A stretch of 64,000 nt of DNA from the NCBI GenBank assembly GCA_028023455.1, contig JAQFVV010000014.1:4890280-4954279 (forward strand), given 5' to 3'. The notes under the pieces are model-generated. The model was given only the letters and a program-made list of their open reading frames with translations, did no database searches and was not told the origin of the DNA. This DNA is from Epiperipatus broadwayi. Lineage: Eukaryota; Onychophora; Udeonychophora; Euonychophora; Peripatidae. This document shows positions 23,385 to 33,346 of this stretch, piece after piece (positions within the stretch are counted from its first letter, which is position 1; the number at the start of each line of letters is the position of its first letter). A program made the position numbers and the translations under genes.

Positions 23385-24320
23385 GCTGGGAAAGTCAACA
23401 TTGAGATGGGTGTAAGACAGGGTGACTCCATATCTCCAAAACTTTTTACAGCAGTGCTGCAAGAAATATTTTGTGGATTAAAATGGAAAGTTAAAGGAGT
23501 GGAAGTAAATGGATATTATTTAAGTCATTTAGATTTTGCAGATGATGTAGTTGTTTTTGCAAATAATGCTTTAGAGCTACAGGAAATGTTGCAGGAGTTA
23601 TCAGATGAAAGTAGTAAAGTAGGACTAAAGATAAATGTTAAAAAAGATTAAAGTAATGTTTAATGGATTTTCTCAAAATATGAAAATAAAGATTGATTGT
23701 GATGAGTTAGAAGAAAATTAACAGTTACAAATACTTGTCAGATTATTACTACAGATGGAAACATAATGGATGAAATTAATCATAGAATTAAACTTGTTTG
23801 GAGTGCTTTTGGTAGAAATAACTTGATATTAAAAGAAAATATGCTTATGTGTTTGAAAATGAAGGTTTTTAATAAATGTGTTTTATCAGTTCTTACTTAT
23901 GGATCTGAGACTTGGACACTTAATAAAAGAGCAATACAGATACTTCAGAGCACTCAAAGAAGAATGGAGAGATGCATGTTAGTAGTAACAAGAAGAGATT
24001 GAAAACGCAATATATGGGTAAGAGAACAAACAGGTGTTACTGACCTTATTGAAAAAGTTAAAAGACTGGAGTTGGGCTAGACATACTGCTAGAAGAGATG
24101 ACAATAGATGAACAATTGAAATCTTAAAACTGGATTCCAAGAAATTGTAAAAGACCCAGAAAGTGACCACATGTGAGATGGATGGATGAAATAAGAAAGT
24201 GTGCAGTAGTGATGTGGAGAAGAAAAGCTAAAGATCAGAGAAGATGATTTGAACTTGGAGAGACCTTCATCCTGCAGAGGATTGATAATGTTTGATGATG
24301 AATAGCAGAGGTTCAATAGA
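23385..24320 (+). pseudogene. LINE reverse transcriptase remnant, 5'-truncated
   Basis: The plus strand encodes the second half of a LINE RT and its C-terminal region. The frame at 23406-23651 begins with motif B (GVRQGDSISPKLF, residues 2-14) and contains motif C FADD at residues 44-47, then LKINVKK. After a frame break, 23766-24002 reads INHRIKLVWSAFGR, VLTYGSETW, and QRRMERCML. The reading continues with stops as WVREQTGVTDLIEKVKRL, SWARHTARRDDNRW. This order matches endonuclease-reverse transcriptase LINEs. Such RT copies the element RNA into the genome. Start truncation, stops and frameshifts make the copy dead. The 5' break lies near 23385, next to a short TA run. Confidence 0.9.
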
Positions 24321-26999
24321 TATATATTCTCCTGTAATTAAAAATAGTCAGATACTTGTTAACCAATAATTATATAGATAGCTGGATTGGTTATGCTCTT
24401 GAAAAGAAAAATCTTTAGCTTGCTTGAATCTAAAAATGTTTTCATTTTCCCCAGAATTCCCCACTAAATGTACATGAAATGGCCATTTTAATAAATTCAG
24501 TTATGTACAAAGAAAATTTAAAAATCTGATAATTACATATAGTCATGTTAATTTGGATTGAAATGTTTGTAGATAAAAGAACCCAATCTTAGAATGGTTA
24601 AAAAATAAATATCCAATTATAATTAGATTGTGTGGCTACAAGTTTAAATTCCTTAAATTTTTTTAATTCTGTGGCTTTACTAAATAAAAAAAATAGCTGC
24701 AACTTCAATGTGCTAAGTACTGAAGATGTATATCAGTTCCAAACTTTTTGATATTGAAAAAGATTCAGACTTTGGTTAATATTGACCAAAAAACAGTACT
24801 CTTAAAACCCTCTTTCAATATCAGAAATTAATACCTTGCTAATAATTAAGATGTCATAACCACATATTCCTAAAAATTTGAATACAGTTACTCTCTAGTA
24901 ATGGATATTAGACAATTTTTTGCTTGTAAGCTAATACAATTTTAAAAGATTATTTTTTTATCCTTGGATAGACTAAAACTATATTCTACATTTAAACTAG
25001 TACTGACATTTTAAAATGTTTCTTCCAATATTGGTGAAGCATTTTTCATTTTGACAGTGGACTGGTTATGGATAAAATATTACTAGGAATTAATTAGCTT
25101 ATTCAGTTCTAATCTGAACATCATCCTCTCTTCTTTTTTATTGAGCATTCTTATATTCTGTTTTCTTCATCACATCAAACTTTACTTTGCAAATAAAGTC
25201 AAAAACACTTTACTCAACTTATTACTTTTAACTGCAGTGGTTTACTAACTTTAAAACTTGTATTATTGATATATCTAGTCTATCAAAGTTTTTCACATAA
25301 TATTTATTTTTTATTTGGAATCAATTCATTATCATCCTAAAAAAATCATAATATTTTTTAAACTGATCCTCTGCTGTTATTTCAGTATATTTCTTGTACT
25401 GTGATAAAAAAAAATCATTTCCCACTCTTGCACTACCTACAATAACCTTGAGTAATGGGTTATTTTCAAGTAGTAGTGCAATTTAATTACCATCTCCTGA
25501 TAAGTTGTAGTGACTTGCTTTTATCAGGAAATAGTTAGAATTTATATGCCAGAAATTACTCTGAGAATGGAATATAATTACATCACTGTTTAAAAATCAC
25601 TAATTACTGAAGTTAGATGATATCAGAGTGAGAAAAAATGCTCTTGTTTACTATGATAAAGTGAAAAAAAATTGACTGATGCTGTATTAATGTTGCCATA
25701 ATGTAGTCCGTATTCAGTTAATTATTCTGCAAACTACTCATATCTAAGATTTTTATTGATCAACAATAAACTGTGATTATCTATACAGAATTTATGAAAA
25801 ATTCTCATAATTAATGCAAAAATATGACATTTTGCATTTTTCACCCAATTTATCTCCATTTCATTAGATTGTAGTTTAATAATTCATAAAACTGTATTTA
25901 CACCTATCTTCCATTTACACCACCAAGTAATTAAAAAAAACATTTCCAATAAATTTGATTCAATAAAAATTAATACCACATATAAATATTTTATCATACT
26001 TTCCAATCTCTAATGCGGCCACTATTTGAATTTTTACAAGAAAATCTATCATTTCAAAACATGAGAAATATACTTTCTTTCAATGAATTATTACCATTCA
26101 ACAAAATCTTATCACTGATCCTTCACTCCCACTTAAAAAATCAATATTTTTGCTAATATTGGATTATTATTAAATGAGTGAATTTCAAGTTATGATATCA
26201 TGATATACTTTAGATAAGAATATTCAGTTTCATCCTTTGAAAGTGTTTTGTTTGCCCTGATAAATAAATTGTATCTTGATTGAACCTAAATGATGATGAT
26301 CTACAGATTAGATAAATCAGCCTTGCAGCCACTTTGACTCATACCAATCCCATTGCTGTTTTCTATAAACAACTTCCAAAACAATATATTTCTTACACTT
26401 TTAAATTAACAATCTGTTCTGTTATTAATGTTTTTCATTAAAATTTTAACTGAGTGACTGCCTTCTTTAGAGTTAGTTAAAAAAATAAATAACACTCTCA
26501 AAAAGGTTTCTTGATAATCAAAATTGTAATAAAATATATAATTAATTCCTATGCAATGTTTAAAGGTTCAATAGTGTGACAAAAAATCATATAAATCTCT
26601 TAAAATACATCTCCATTCTGTATCTATAAAACTTGCATAAAATTATATTAGAACATCGAGTGTTTTCAATAGAGGATGTGCTAAAATAATTTTGCATATT
26701 ATATTTAAAAATAGCTCTAATTTTCTCTGATAAACTTCTTCCAGTGAATTTCACCTTGTTTGGTCAGCGCATGCAACACTATCTTGATTTTGCATGACAG
26801 TAACATGCATGCCAAAAACAAATAGTTTTATAATATAATCCTCATGCAAATAGATGTTCAAGATATAATTGACAGCATTAAATTCTATAAACGGATTCAA
26901 CAAATCTTCAATCTTTTTACATACTAAATCTAGCCTTACTCTTCCATTTTCACAAGACATTTAATAGAACACACTCATATTTTAAATGACCAGAAGATT
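24321..26999. other. Unassigned AT-rich sequence with two small hairpins
   Basis: Two adjacent hairpins sit at 25428-25481 (TTGCACTAC/GTAGTGCAA with an inner AATAACC/GGTTATT) and 25495-25529 (TCCTGATAA/TTATCAGGA). A 69-codon minus-strand frame at 26751-26960 has a protein-like composition (two cysteines, mixed polarity), but I recognise no family and no splice sites. The rest is blank. Confidence 0.4.
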
Positions 27000-27180
27000 A
27001 GTGCAAACTTCTATTCTCCATACTCTTGTGCCATCTAGTGTAATGTTTAGTAATAAGTAGATGCCAGATGGCAGAGCTTAATAAATCCTTATTCAGTGTT
27101 ATTCTATCCAAATTACTCCAGACTAGTTTTTGGCTTATAGCTTTGAGGAACTTTATGGATTCTTTTGAATCATGCATATG
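27000..27180 (-). repeat. Decayed hammerhead repeat copy (family 2), minus strand
   Basis: The reverse complement aligns with the 27.5 and 28.0 kb units: AAACTAGTCTGGA..., GCCATCTGGCATC, TTACTAAACATTACACTA, GATGGCACAAGAGTA. The ribozyme core CTGATGA is deleted, though the flanking CTATAAGCCAAAAACTAGTC remains. It lies in inverse orientation 400 bp from the plus-strand dimer. Confidence 0.7.
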
Positions 27181-27469
27181 AACTTTTGGATCTAAGGTAC
27201 TTTTCTTTAGCAGTCTTTTTTTATTTTTTATTATATTATCAACCTACCAGTCCAAATTGATAAGATTTTTAATCTTTTCAACCTACACTATGTTGCTTGC
27301 ATAATTATATGGATCTAAAACTGGTTCAGTGTCTAGATATTATGGGTTTCTATAACCTTAAACATCTTTGATTTTCAGCCAAAATTGGTACAAAATCAAT
27401 ATATTACATGTCCAACAATACATAACCTGGTCACAGCTTATACATTAAGTGCATTAAATACAAAATATC

Positions 27470-28115
27470 CAAGTACCTAATTTAAACAATCCAAAAAGCT
27501 CTTCACTGATAAAAACCATAAGCTAGAAACTAATCTGGGAATATTTAAATTGGTCAGCATTGGATAAGAATTTAAGCATTACCATCTGGCATATAATGAT
27601 TAATAAATCTTACACTAAATGGCATAAGAATAGAGAGAATAAAAGTTTGCTAATGAATAAGAATAGAGCTGGAATCAGCTGAAGTATCATTAATCATGTG
27701 ATGTATTACTGTTTTTGTATCAATTATGGCCAAAAAATAAAATTGTCTAAAGTTATAAAAATATAAAGTCGTCATGATGCATAAAAACTGAATCAATTTC
27801 AGATCTATGTAATTATGCAAGCAAATAACTTTGGATTGCAAAAATTAAAAAAAAATTTCAATTTGGACTAGTAGCTTGATAATATAACAAAAGTAAAAAG
27901 TGATTGCTAGAATAAAAAGTTTATTAGATTTAAATGAGTGGTTCACAAAACTCAAAAAAGTTTCTTCACTGATGAAAGTCACAAGCTAGAAACTAGTCTG
28001 GAAATATTTTAGGACAGCACTGAAAAAAAAATTGCTAAGCATTACCATCTGGAATCCATTAATTACTCAAGATTACACTAGATGGCATAAGAGTAGAGAA
28101 AATGTATGCTGGAAT
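27470..28115 (+). mobile_element. Decayed retrozyme-like tandem dimer (family 2)
   Basis: Two units are recognisable, each with a hammerhead-derived segment (CTTCACTGAT...AGCTAGAAACTA.TCTGG) followed by GCATTACCATCTGG, ATTACACTA or CTTACACTA, and GGCATAAGA.TAGAGA. The predicted cut sites (27535 and 27998) are 463 bp apart, the expected monomer length. The first core reads CTGATAA (the essential G8 changed), so it should be inactive. The second has an intact core but a weak stem II. Its internal sequence is unrelated to families 1 and 3 outside the ribozyme. Confidence 0.7.
27957..28006 (+). ncRNA. Type I hammerhead ribozyme, copy D (weakened)
   Basis: The core CTGATGA is at 27969-27975, GAAAC at 27989-27993, and cleavage triplet GTC ends at 27998. 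Stem II can form AGT/GCT around CACAA, but the pair next to the core is an A-A mismatch. Stem I inner helix TTCA/TGGA is intact and then weakens. The partner copy near 27502-27540 has a mutated core. Confidence 0.55.
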
Positions 28116-28655
28116 CAGGTTATGTATTGCTAATCATGTTAAGGTTAGTGTAAGAATCTCAAATGACTGCTATAACTTTTATGTGTTGAAACACTCTGAG
28201 AATTTTAGATCATTGGGAATATTTTTATTTCATCCCTTGAAAATTTTTTATTTGTTCTTAATCATTCTTACCAGGAGTATTGCAAGCCACACTTCATGGA
28301 AGCAATTTTTTCCCTGAGTCATCTGGATAACAACTTTTAACCAGAAAATCTCTTTTAAAGGTTTTATTTTAAAACTTTAAGAAAAATTCTAATTCAAGGT
28401 TACCTACTTACCATTTGTACCATTGCAGCTTGAACCTCTTACCAAAGCATTAGAGGAATCTGTTGCTATAGTTACAATAGAAGACAAATTGAGAAAATAT
28501 TGCATCATACAATAATTATTTCTAATTTTACCGACTTCCCCCCCCCCCACTAAAAGGCAGCGGGATCACCTCAAAATTTGTTTCATATTAGTGTAGATCA
28601 AAGAACAATAATTGTAAGTGTAAACTTAATATATTTAATAGAATGTTAACAGATG
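28116..28655. other. Unassigned AT-rich sequence with a short C run
   Basis: A 10-bp C run lies near 28540. There is no gene. Confidence 0.45.
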
Positions 28656-29575
28656 TTTGAACTGTTATCTAGGTGAATTGACAAACGATTTATATATTAG
28701 AATAACCAGTCATAGATTTAATATATTATATAAAAATGAAGGCAGTCCAATATCTAAACATTTTAATATAACAGATCACTCAATTGATAATTTAGGAGCA
28801 GTCATATTACAAAACAATATTTTTCTCCACAACACAGAGAAAAGAGAAGACAAAGAAAAAGTTTTTTTTATTTATCAATTTAAGAATTTAACCCTCATGA
28901 CATAAGCACTATTACATTTTTGAATTACCAAGTTTCATAATGTTCTATTTTTTATTCATTAACTATTGTTTATAATTTAATGCATTAATCAGTAAGATAT
29001 TTTTCTTATATTTGAGATTTTATACGAATACATAGTAACTTTATATGCATATATGAATGTTTGTAAACAACTTTTTTAGATATATTTTTTGCACAGAAAT
29101 ATATATATATATTGTACATATATATTTTTTTTTTATTTTTCTAATTTTAATTAACGAATTAATTATTATTTTTAATCAATTAAAAAAGTATTTTAAAAGT
29201 TTTTATTTTAAGTTTTGTTAAGAATATAGTTAAAGTTTTTACAGAAAATAATTAAGATATTTTCATTTTCAATATTTAGAATTAAAAATCAATTAACTAA
29301 CTATTCATGTTTTTGTAATGTTTGAAAAGAAAATAGTTCGACGGAGTTTTTTTTTTTTTGTATTTGTAGAAGAAATTAATTAAGATATTTATCACAATAA
29401 ACCATCAGTTGACTGATTAAACTCTTTATAAAAAAAAAGATTATCAATCTATCTGAATATGCAAATGTTTTTTAATGTTTAAATTTGAAGAACATCAATT
29501 TGTGGTATTTTCTGATGAAAACCAGTCCTCTGGCTGAAATATTAAAACAAAAAAAAAAAATCGGTGTAGACAAAT
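28656..29575 (+). pseudogene. Penelope-like element 3' remnant (GIY-YIG endonuclease part)
   Basis: The frame at 28657-28905 (82 aa) fits the C-terminal half of the GIY-YIG endonuclease of Penelope-like retroelements. It has YLGELTNDLYIRITSHRF (family: YIGET.R.L..R..EHR), SPISKHFNITDHSIDNL (family: S.vaeHFn..gHs...l), and a terminal REDKEKVFF...NLTL block. This domain nicks target DNA during retrotransposition. The RT part is missing, so the copy is 5'-truncated. About 600 bp of AT-rich 3' sequence follows, ending in a TGATGA-hairpin-GAAA signature at 29514 and an A-rich tail near 29550. Confidence 0.75.
29503..29550 (+). ncRNA. Hammerhead-like motif in the Penelope-like 3' tail (candidate)
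   Basis: CTGATGA (29514-29520) is followed by a hairpin CCAG-TCCT-CTGG and then GAAA. The order matches the hammerhead core, and Penelope-like elements are known to carry such ribozymes in their terminal repeats. A clear stem III and cleavage triplet are not visible after GAAA, and stem I would rely on T and A runs. It may be a decayed ribozyme or only the related terminal hairpin. Confidence 0.4.
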
Positions 29576-30546
29576 AATTGTGTTTTGTTTATTTATCTAT
29601 ATGCATATTATTATCTTCTTCACAAGTGTATTATTCTATTTTTTTACTAATCATTTTTGTTAAGCTCTTGGGTATTATAAGGCTTTGCTATTATATTTTC
29701 TTTCAAGAATCCATGAGAAGACCGGGAAACAGACAACACTGGACTTAGGACAGTATTGCAACTTTCTTATTTAAAAATATATTTTATCTATTCACATCAT
29801 GTGTAAATTGGCTTTTCTTTAGCTAAAGTCAGAAAAAAAATTCTGTGCAGAGGCAATTTGTCCAGATATACTATTAGCCAAATTAATTATTCTTTCCTTA
29901 TACATCATTGTATACCTTTATAAATGCATCTATTCTTTCCCATTTATTAGCCCCTTTTTTTCATTGTTTTATTTAATTTTAATAAAAGCTGTTTTATTAC
30001 ATTTAATATTCAGTTTTTATATTCCCTATTTTTGTTATCCAGACTTAACATTTATATATAGAAATCTCTACCACTTTTTTACTACATTCACCTTTCATAT
30101 AATTTACTCTAATCCTCAATTCAACATCCTATACTCCAAATATAAATGTCCAATAGTCTCCCTACCTCCCATCTTTATATAAACTACATCTAAAATGCAA
30201 ATCCATACCAATTTTCACCTTGTTTTCTTAGAATCCAAACTTTTTGTTTTGCTACCATAAAACAATAAACTTCTATAGATTACAGTACCCTCTTAGATTT
30301 TTTGTATATAACTCTAAACTATTTTTCTTCTTCATATTTATTGTAGTGAATGTAATAATTAAAAGTAATGTTAAATGTGAAATAATGTGAATTACCTTTT
30401 ATTAAACTAAATCAGATTTTTAATTAAAACAGAGATGCATAGAACTCTGATTAAGACTGCTGGACAGTTGAAACTGTAAGGAAAATAAAGAAGTTTTTAA
30501 GAAATTTGTTTGCATTGAAGTGTATATGAAAGAGGTGTTATAAGAA
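29576..30546. other. Unassigned sequence, C/T-rich and G-poor in the middle
   Basis: Between 29870 and 30340 the plus strand is pyrimidine-rich with few G, as in the other LINE-bearing blocks, but I read no motif on either strand. Confidence 0.4.
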
Positions 30547-30562
30547 ATATATATATATATAT

Positions 30563-30607
30563 TATAACGAAAATGGTTATCCATATGGTTGCTTAATTAT
30601 TTGTGTA
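30563..30607 (-). repeat. 3' LTR fragment of the Gypsy-like element
   Basis: It begins TATAACGAAAATGGTTAT and matches 33347-33391 at 42 of 45 positions. The N gap cuts it off. Confidence 0.85.
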
Positions 30608-31107
30608 NNNNNNNNNNNNNNNNNNNNNNNNNNNNNNNNNNNNNNNNNNNNNNNNNNNNNNNNNNNNNNNNNNNNNNNNNNNNNNNNNNNNNNNNNNNNN
30701 NNNNNNNNNNNNNNNNNNNNNNNNNNNNNNNNNNNNNNNNNNNNNNNNNNNNNNNNNNNNNNNNNNNNNNNNNNNNNNNNNNNNNNNNNNNNNNNNNNNN
30801 NNNNNNNNNNNNNNNNNNNNNNNNNNNNNNNNNNNNNNNNNNNNNNNNNNNNNNNNNNNNNNNNNNNNNNNNNNNNNNNNNNNNNNNNNNNNNNNNNNNN
30901 NNNNNNNNNNNNNNNNNNNNNNNNNNNNNNNNNNNNNNNNNNNNNNNNNNNNNNNNNNNNNNNNNNNNNNNNNNNNNNNNNNNNNNNNNNNNNNNNNNNN
31001 NNNNNNNNNNNNNNNNNNNNNNNNNNNNNNNNNNNNNNNNNNNNNNNNNNNNNNNNNNNNNNNNNNNNNNNNNNNNNNNNNNNNNNNNNNNNNNNNNNNN
31101 NNNNNNN
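30608..31107. other. Assembly gap of exactly 500 N
   Basis: A run of exactly 500 N is a usual placeholder for unknown length. It starts inside one LTR and ends inside the internal region, so the missing part probably includes most of an LTR and possibly pol. Frames reported across it are not real. Confidence 0.97.
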
Positions 31108-31182
31108 AAAAAACATAACAGGGTTTAAAGCGTGTGAACAGCAGGATATTTCTACTGCCTGCTCATCTTGCGCAAACCACAA

Positions 31183-31335
31183 ATTCTTATTCTTTATTTA
31201 TTTATTTATTTTATTCAAGGCACTAATTCTTATTTCTTCATTTATTTATTTTGAGACACTAATTCTTATTATTCATTTACTTATTTTGAGACCCTAATTC
31301 TTATTATATTGAGACACTAATTCTTATTATACAAT
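31183..31335. repeat. ATTCTTATT minisatellite, five units
   Basis: Units begin with ATTCTTATT at 31183, 31226, 31262, 31297 and 31320, and most end with GAGACACTA. Spacings of 43, 36, 35 and 23 bp show loss and gain of ATTT pieces. It lies inside the Gypsy-like element. Confidence 0.85.
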
Positions 31336-31951
31336 GAGTCCAGGATTCTTACTGGCGCTTCATTTAAAAGTTTAACCACCGAGAGCCATGAGAATCTAAA
31401 GTGCGAAGAGACGGCTGAATCAAGCTCAAAATACGACCCAACATAATGCATACACACACACACATATGCCTCAATCTGCAACTTCATACACCTATCAGTG
31501 ATATCTATCATTTAAGCATTATCACTGTTGTTCATTTAGTTTATTTTATTAATTATTAAATGGCTCTTTAATGAGCCTAAACGATTCTTATTTTATTTTT
31601 ACTTTTATTTATTTGTCAATTATATCTGCATTTATAACTGACAGATTGTGATACGAATAAACTATTTATAGATTTCTTTTCTTTTTTTTTTTATTACTTT
31701 TATTTACATTGTCTTGTTGTGCTTGACTGCACATAAATACTCATTAATTAAGTTCATCATTAATTTCACTCCGTGAACACTACTCCCTTTTTTTTTTTTT
31801 TTTGTTTATTAAAGTAACTTTGATTTTTGTCGTGAGACGATTTGCCCCACCTGTCATATATTTTTTAAAAAAAATTAACTTTATTTCTCGTGATCCCATG
31901 ACGTTATCCGTTTCACTGAACCGACATTTCCGTCCATTTATTTCTTTCGGC

Positions 31952-32935
31952 TTAGTTTTTGTCTGGAGATTTCTTATCATTTTTTCTACTATATTTATAT
32001 CCACTTATGCTGGGACCTGGAACACTGTTTCGATGTCCTCTAGAGTCGGCTTGCTCATATGGATGATTGAGATCTGAACTCCTTCCGGTCTGTTCGGACA
32101 TTTCAGCCCTTTCGTATCTATCAGGAAATGCCTGGCTTCCTTCCCAATAATCGTGATGAGGATTGTATTGCATTCTTCCGATGTGCGGATCGTTGTGCTG
32201 GGGTTTAAATCCCCGATCCTCCGCCTTGTAATTAGGCCTAATGCTGTCGAACACATTCAGCAACTCGGCAACCTGCTCGATAGTCTTCCTTTCAGTGCCT
32301 ATGAGCATTTGCTCCGCATTGTTACTTTCGCTATTTATTTGCAAGCACTTGCTCGCGCTTTCTTGCTCTTTACTGTCAGCTCTTATTATCTCTGTTATAT
32401 TTTTTATTTTATTCTCACCCCTTTCTACTCTCACTTCTATCCTCTCAACTGTGTTGGCTAACTGAGTTACCTCTAGTTGTATGCTTTCTATAACCTTTCT
32501 GTTTTCATTTTTTATTCCTTCAATTTCCTCCCCTTGCTCTATTTTCTCCAGTAGTTCCTCCTGGTGATCCAGCCTTTCATTTGCAACCTTCATTTGGTCT
32601 GAGGTTTGTTCACATTTTTCCTTCACTTCAATTTTTTGGTTAAAATCCTTGCAGTGTCGTTCGCCCAACTCTTCTATCTTCCTACTATTTCTTTCACCTA
32701 TTTCCCTCATTTCCATAAACAACCTTTGCTGACCTTCCATTAATTTTGTGAACATATCCATTACATTATAGCTTTCTATTTTATTTTTATCATTAATCAC
32801 TGTCTCCATTCCCTTTCTAACTTCTATATCTCTGTCACTGGCTATTTCTCCAGACGGTTCCATTAGTTCTTCGGAGGTTTTTCCTATTTCACCCCTAAGA
32901 GTGTCCATTTTTATTTTTGATCTGGTGTGCATCAA
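31952..32935 (-). CDS. Gag-like protein of the Gypsy-like element
   Basis: This is the longest intact frame in the window: 327 residues, G+C-richer than its surroundings. Residues 60-180 are rich in Glu, Lys and Leu in a heptad-like pattern (TKLMEGQQRLFMEMREIGER and following) and should form a coiled coil. The C-terminal 90 residues are polar, with His, Tyr, Pro and Arg. I see no CCHC zinc knuckle and no clear capsid W-x-x-F motif, so the gag call rests on position (about 0.4 kb after the primer-binding site, same strand), length and coiled coil. In LTR elements Gag builds the particle that packages the RNA. The start is the first ATG of the frame. An overlapping frame (31780-32004, minus) could continue it by frameshift but has no motif. 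An alternative is an accessory structural protein of a non-autonomous element. Confidence 0.6.
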   Translation of the reverse strand: MMHTRSKIKMDTLRGEIGKTSEELMEPSGEIASDRDIEVRKGMETVINDKNKIESYNVMDMFTKLMEGQQRLFMEMREIGERNSRKIEELGERHCKDFNQKIEVKEKCEQTSDQMKVANERLDHQEELLEKIEQGEEIEGIKNENRKVIESIQLEVTQLANTVERIEVRVERGENKIKNITEIIRADSKEQESASKCLQINSESNNAEQMLIGTERKTIEQVAELLNVFDSIRPNYKAEDRGFKPQHNDPHIGRMQYNPHHDYWEGSQAFPDRYERAEMSEQTGRSSDLNHPYEQADSRGHRNSVPGPSISGYKYSRKNDKKSPDKN

Positions 32936-33326
32936 ATTTATTTAACACACACACACTAATTAATTACTTATATTTTATTCTACAGCTTTACTATCTAACC
33001 TTATCCTTATAGGATTATATTACTTTACTAACTTTATATTTCACGGACACTAGGTGCGTTTGTTCAGCTCTCCCCGTCTCACTCACTAATCATCACTCAC
33101 CCATGCCTGCCTTCAAGACCCCTCCGCAACTGACTCCAATTTACAACCTAACTTCCCACGTTATATTACGTTCTCTTTCTCTCCTTTTACACTCTATTAT
33201 TTATTTTGTTTTTTTGCTTTTATCTACCACCAAGCTATTTTTGGATTTGTTTATTAATTATTGCGTCAACTATTAATTTTGTTATACTCGAATTCAAATG
33301 GGCTGAACTTGTAAACGTGACAATAT

Positions 33327-33344
33327 ATCCCGGACTGGCCCCCA
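33327..33344 (-). other. Primer-binding site, tRNA-Pro-like
   Basis: On the minus strand TGGGGGCCAGTCCGGGAT starts two bases after the LTR end. It agrees at 16 of 18 positions with the site known to bind tRNA-Pro in several retroviruses and LTR elements (TGGGGGCTCGTCCGGGAT). It fixes the element orientation as minus. Confidence 0.8.
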
Positions 33345-33346
33345 AT

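Noticed and set aside
30577-31182. Open frames on both strands spanning the N gap
   Set aside because: Most of their length is N; they are artefacts of reading through the gap.
32005-32465. Frames at 32005-32256 (minus), 32153-32461 (plus) and 32241-32465 (plus)
   Set aside because: All overlap the intact 327-residue gag-like frame in other frames and have no motif.
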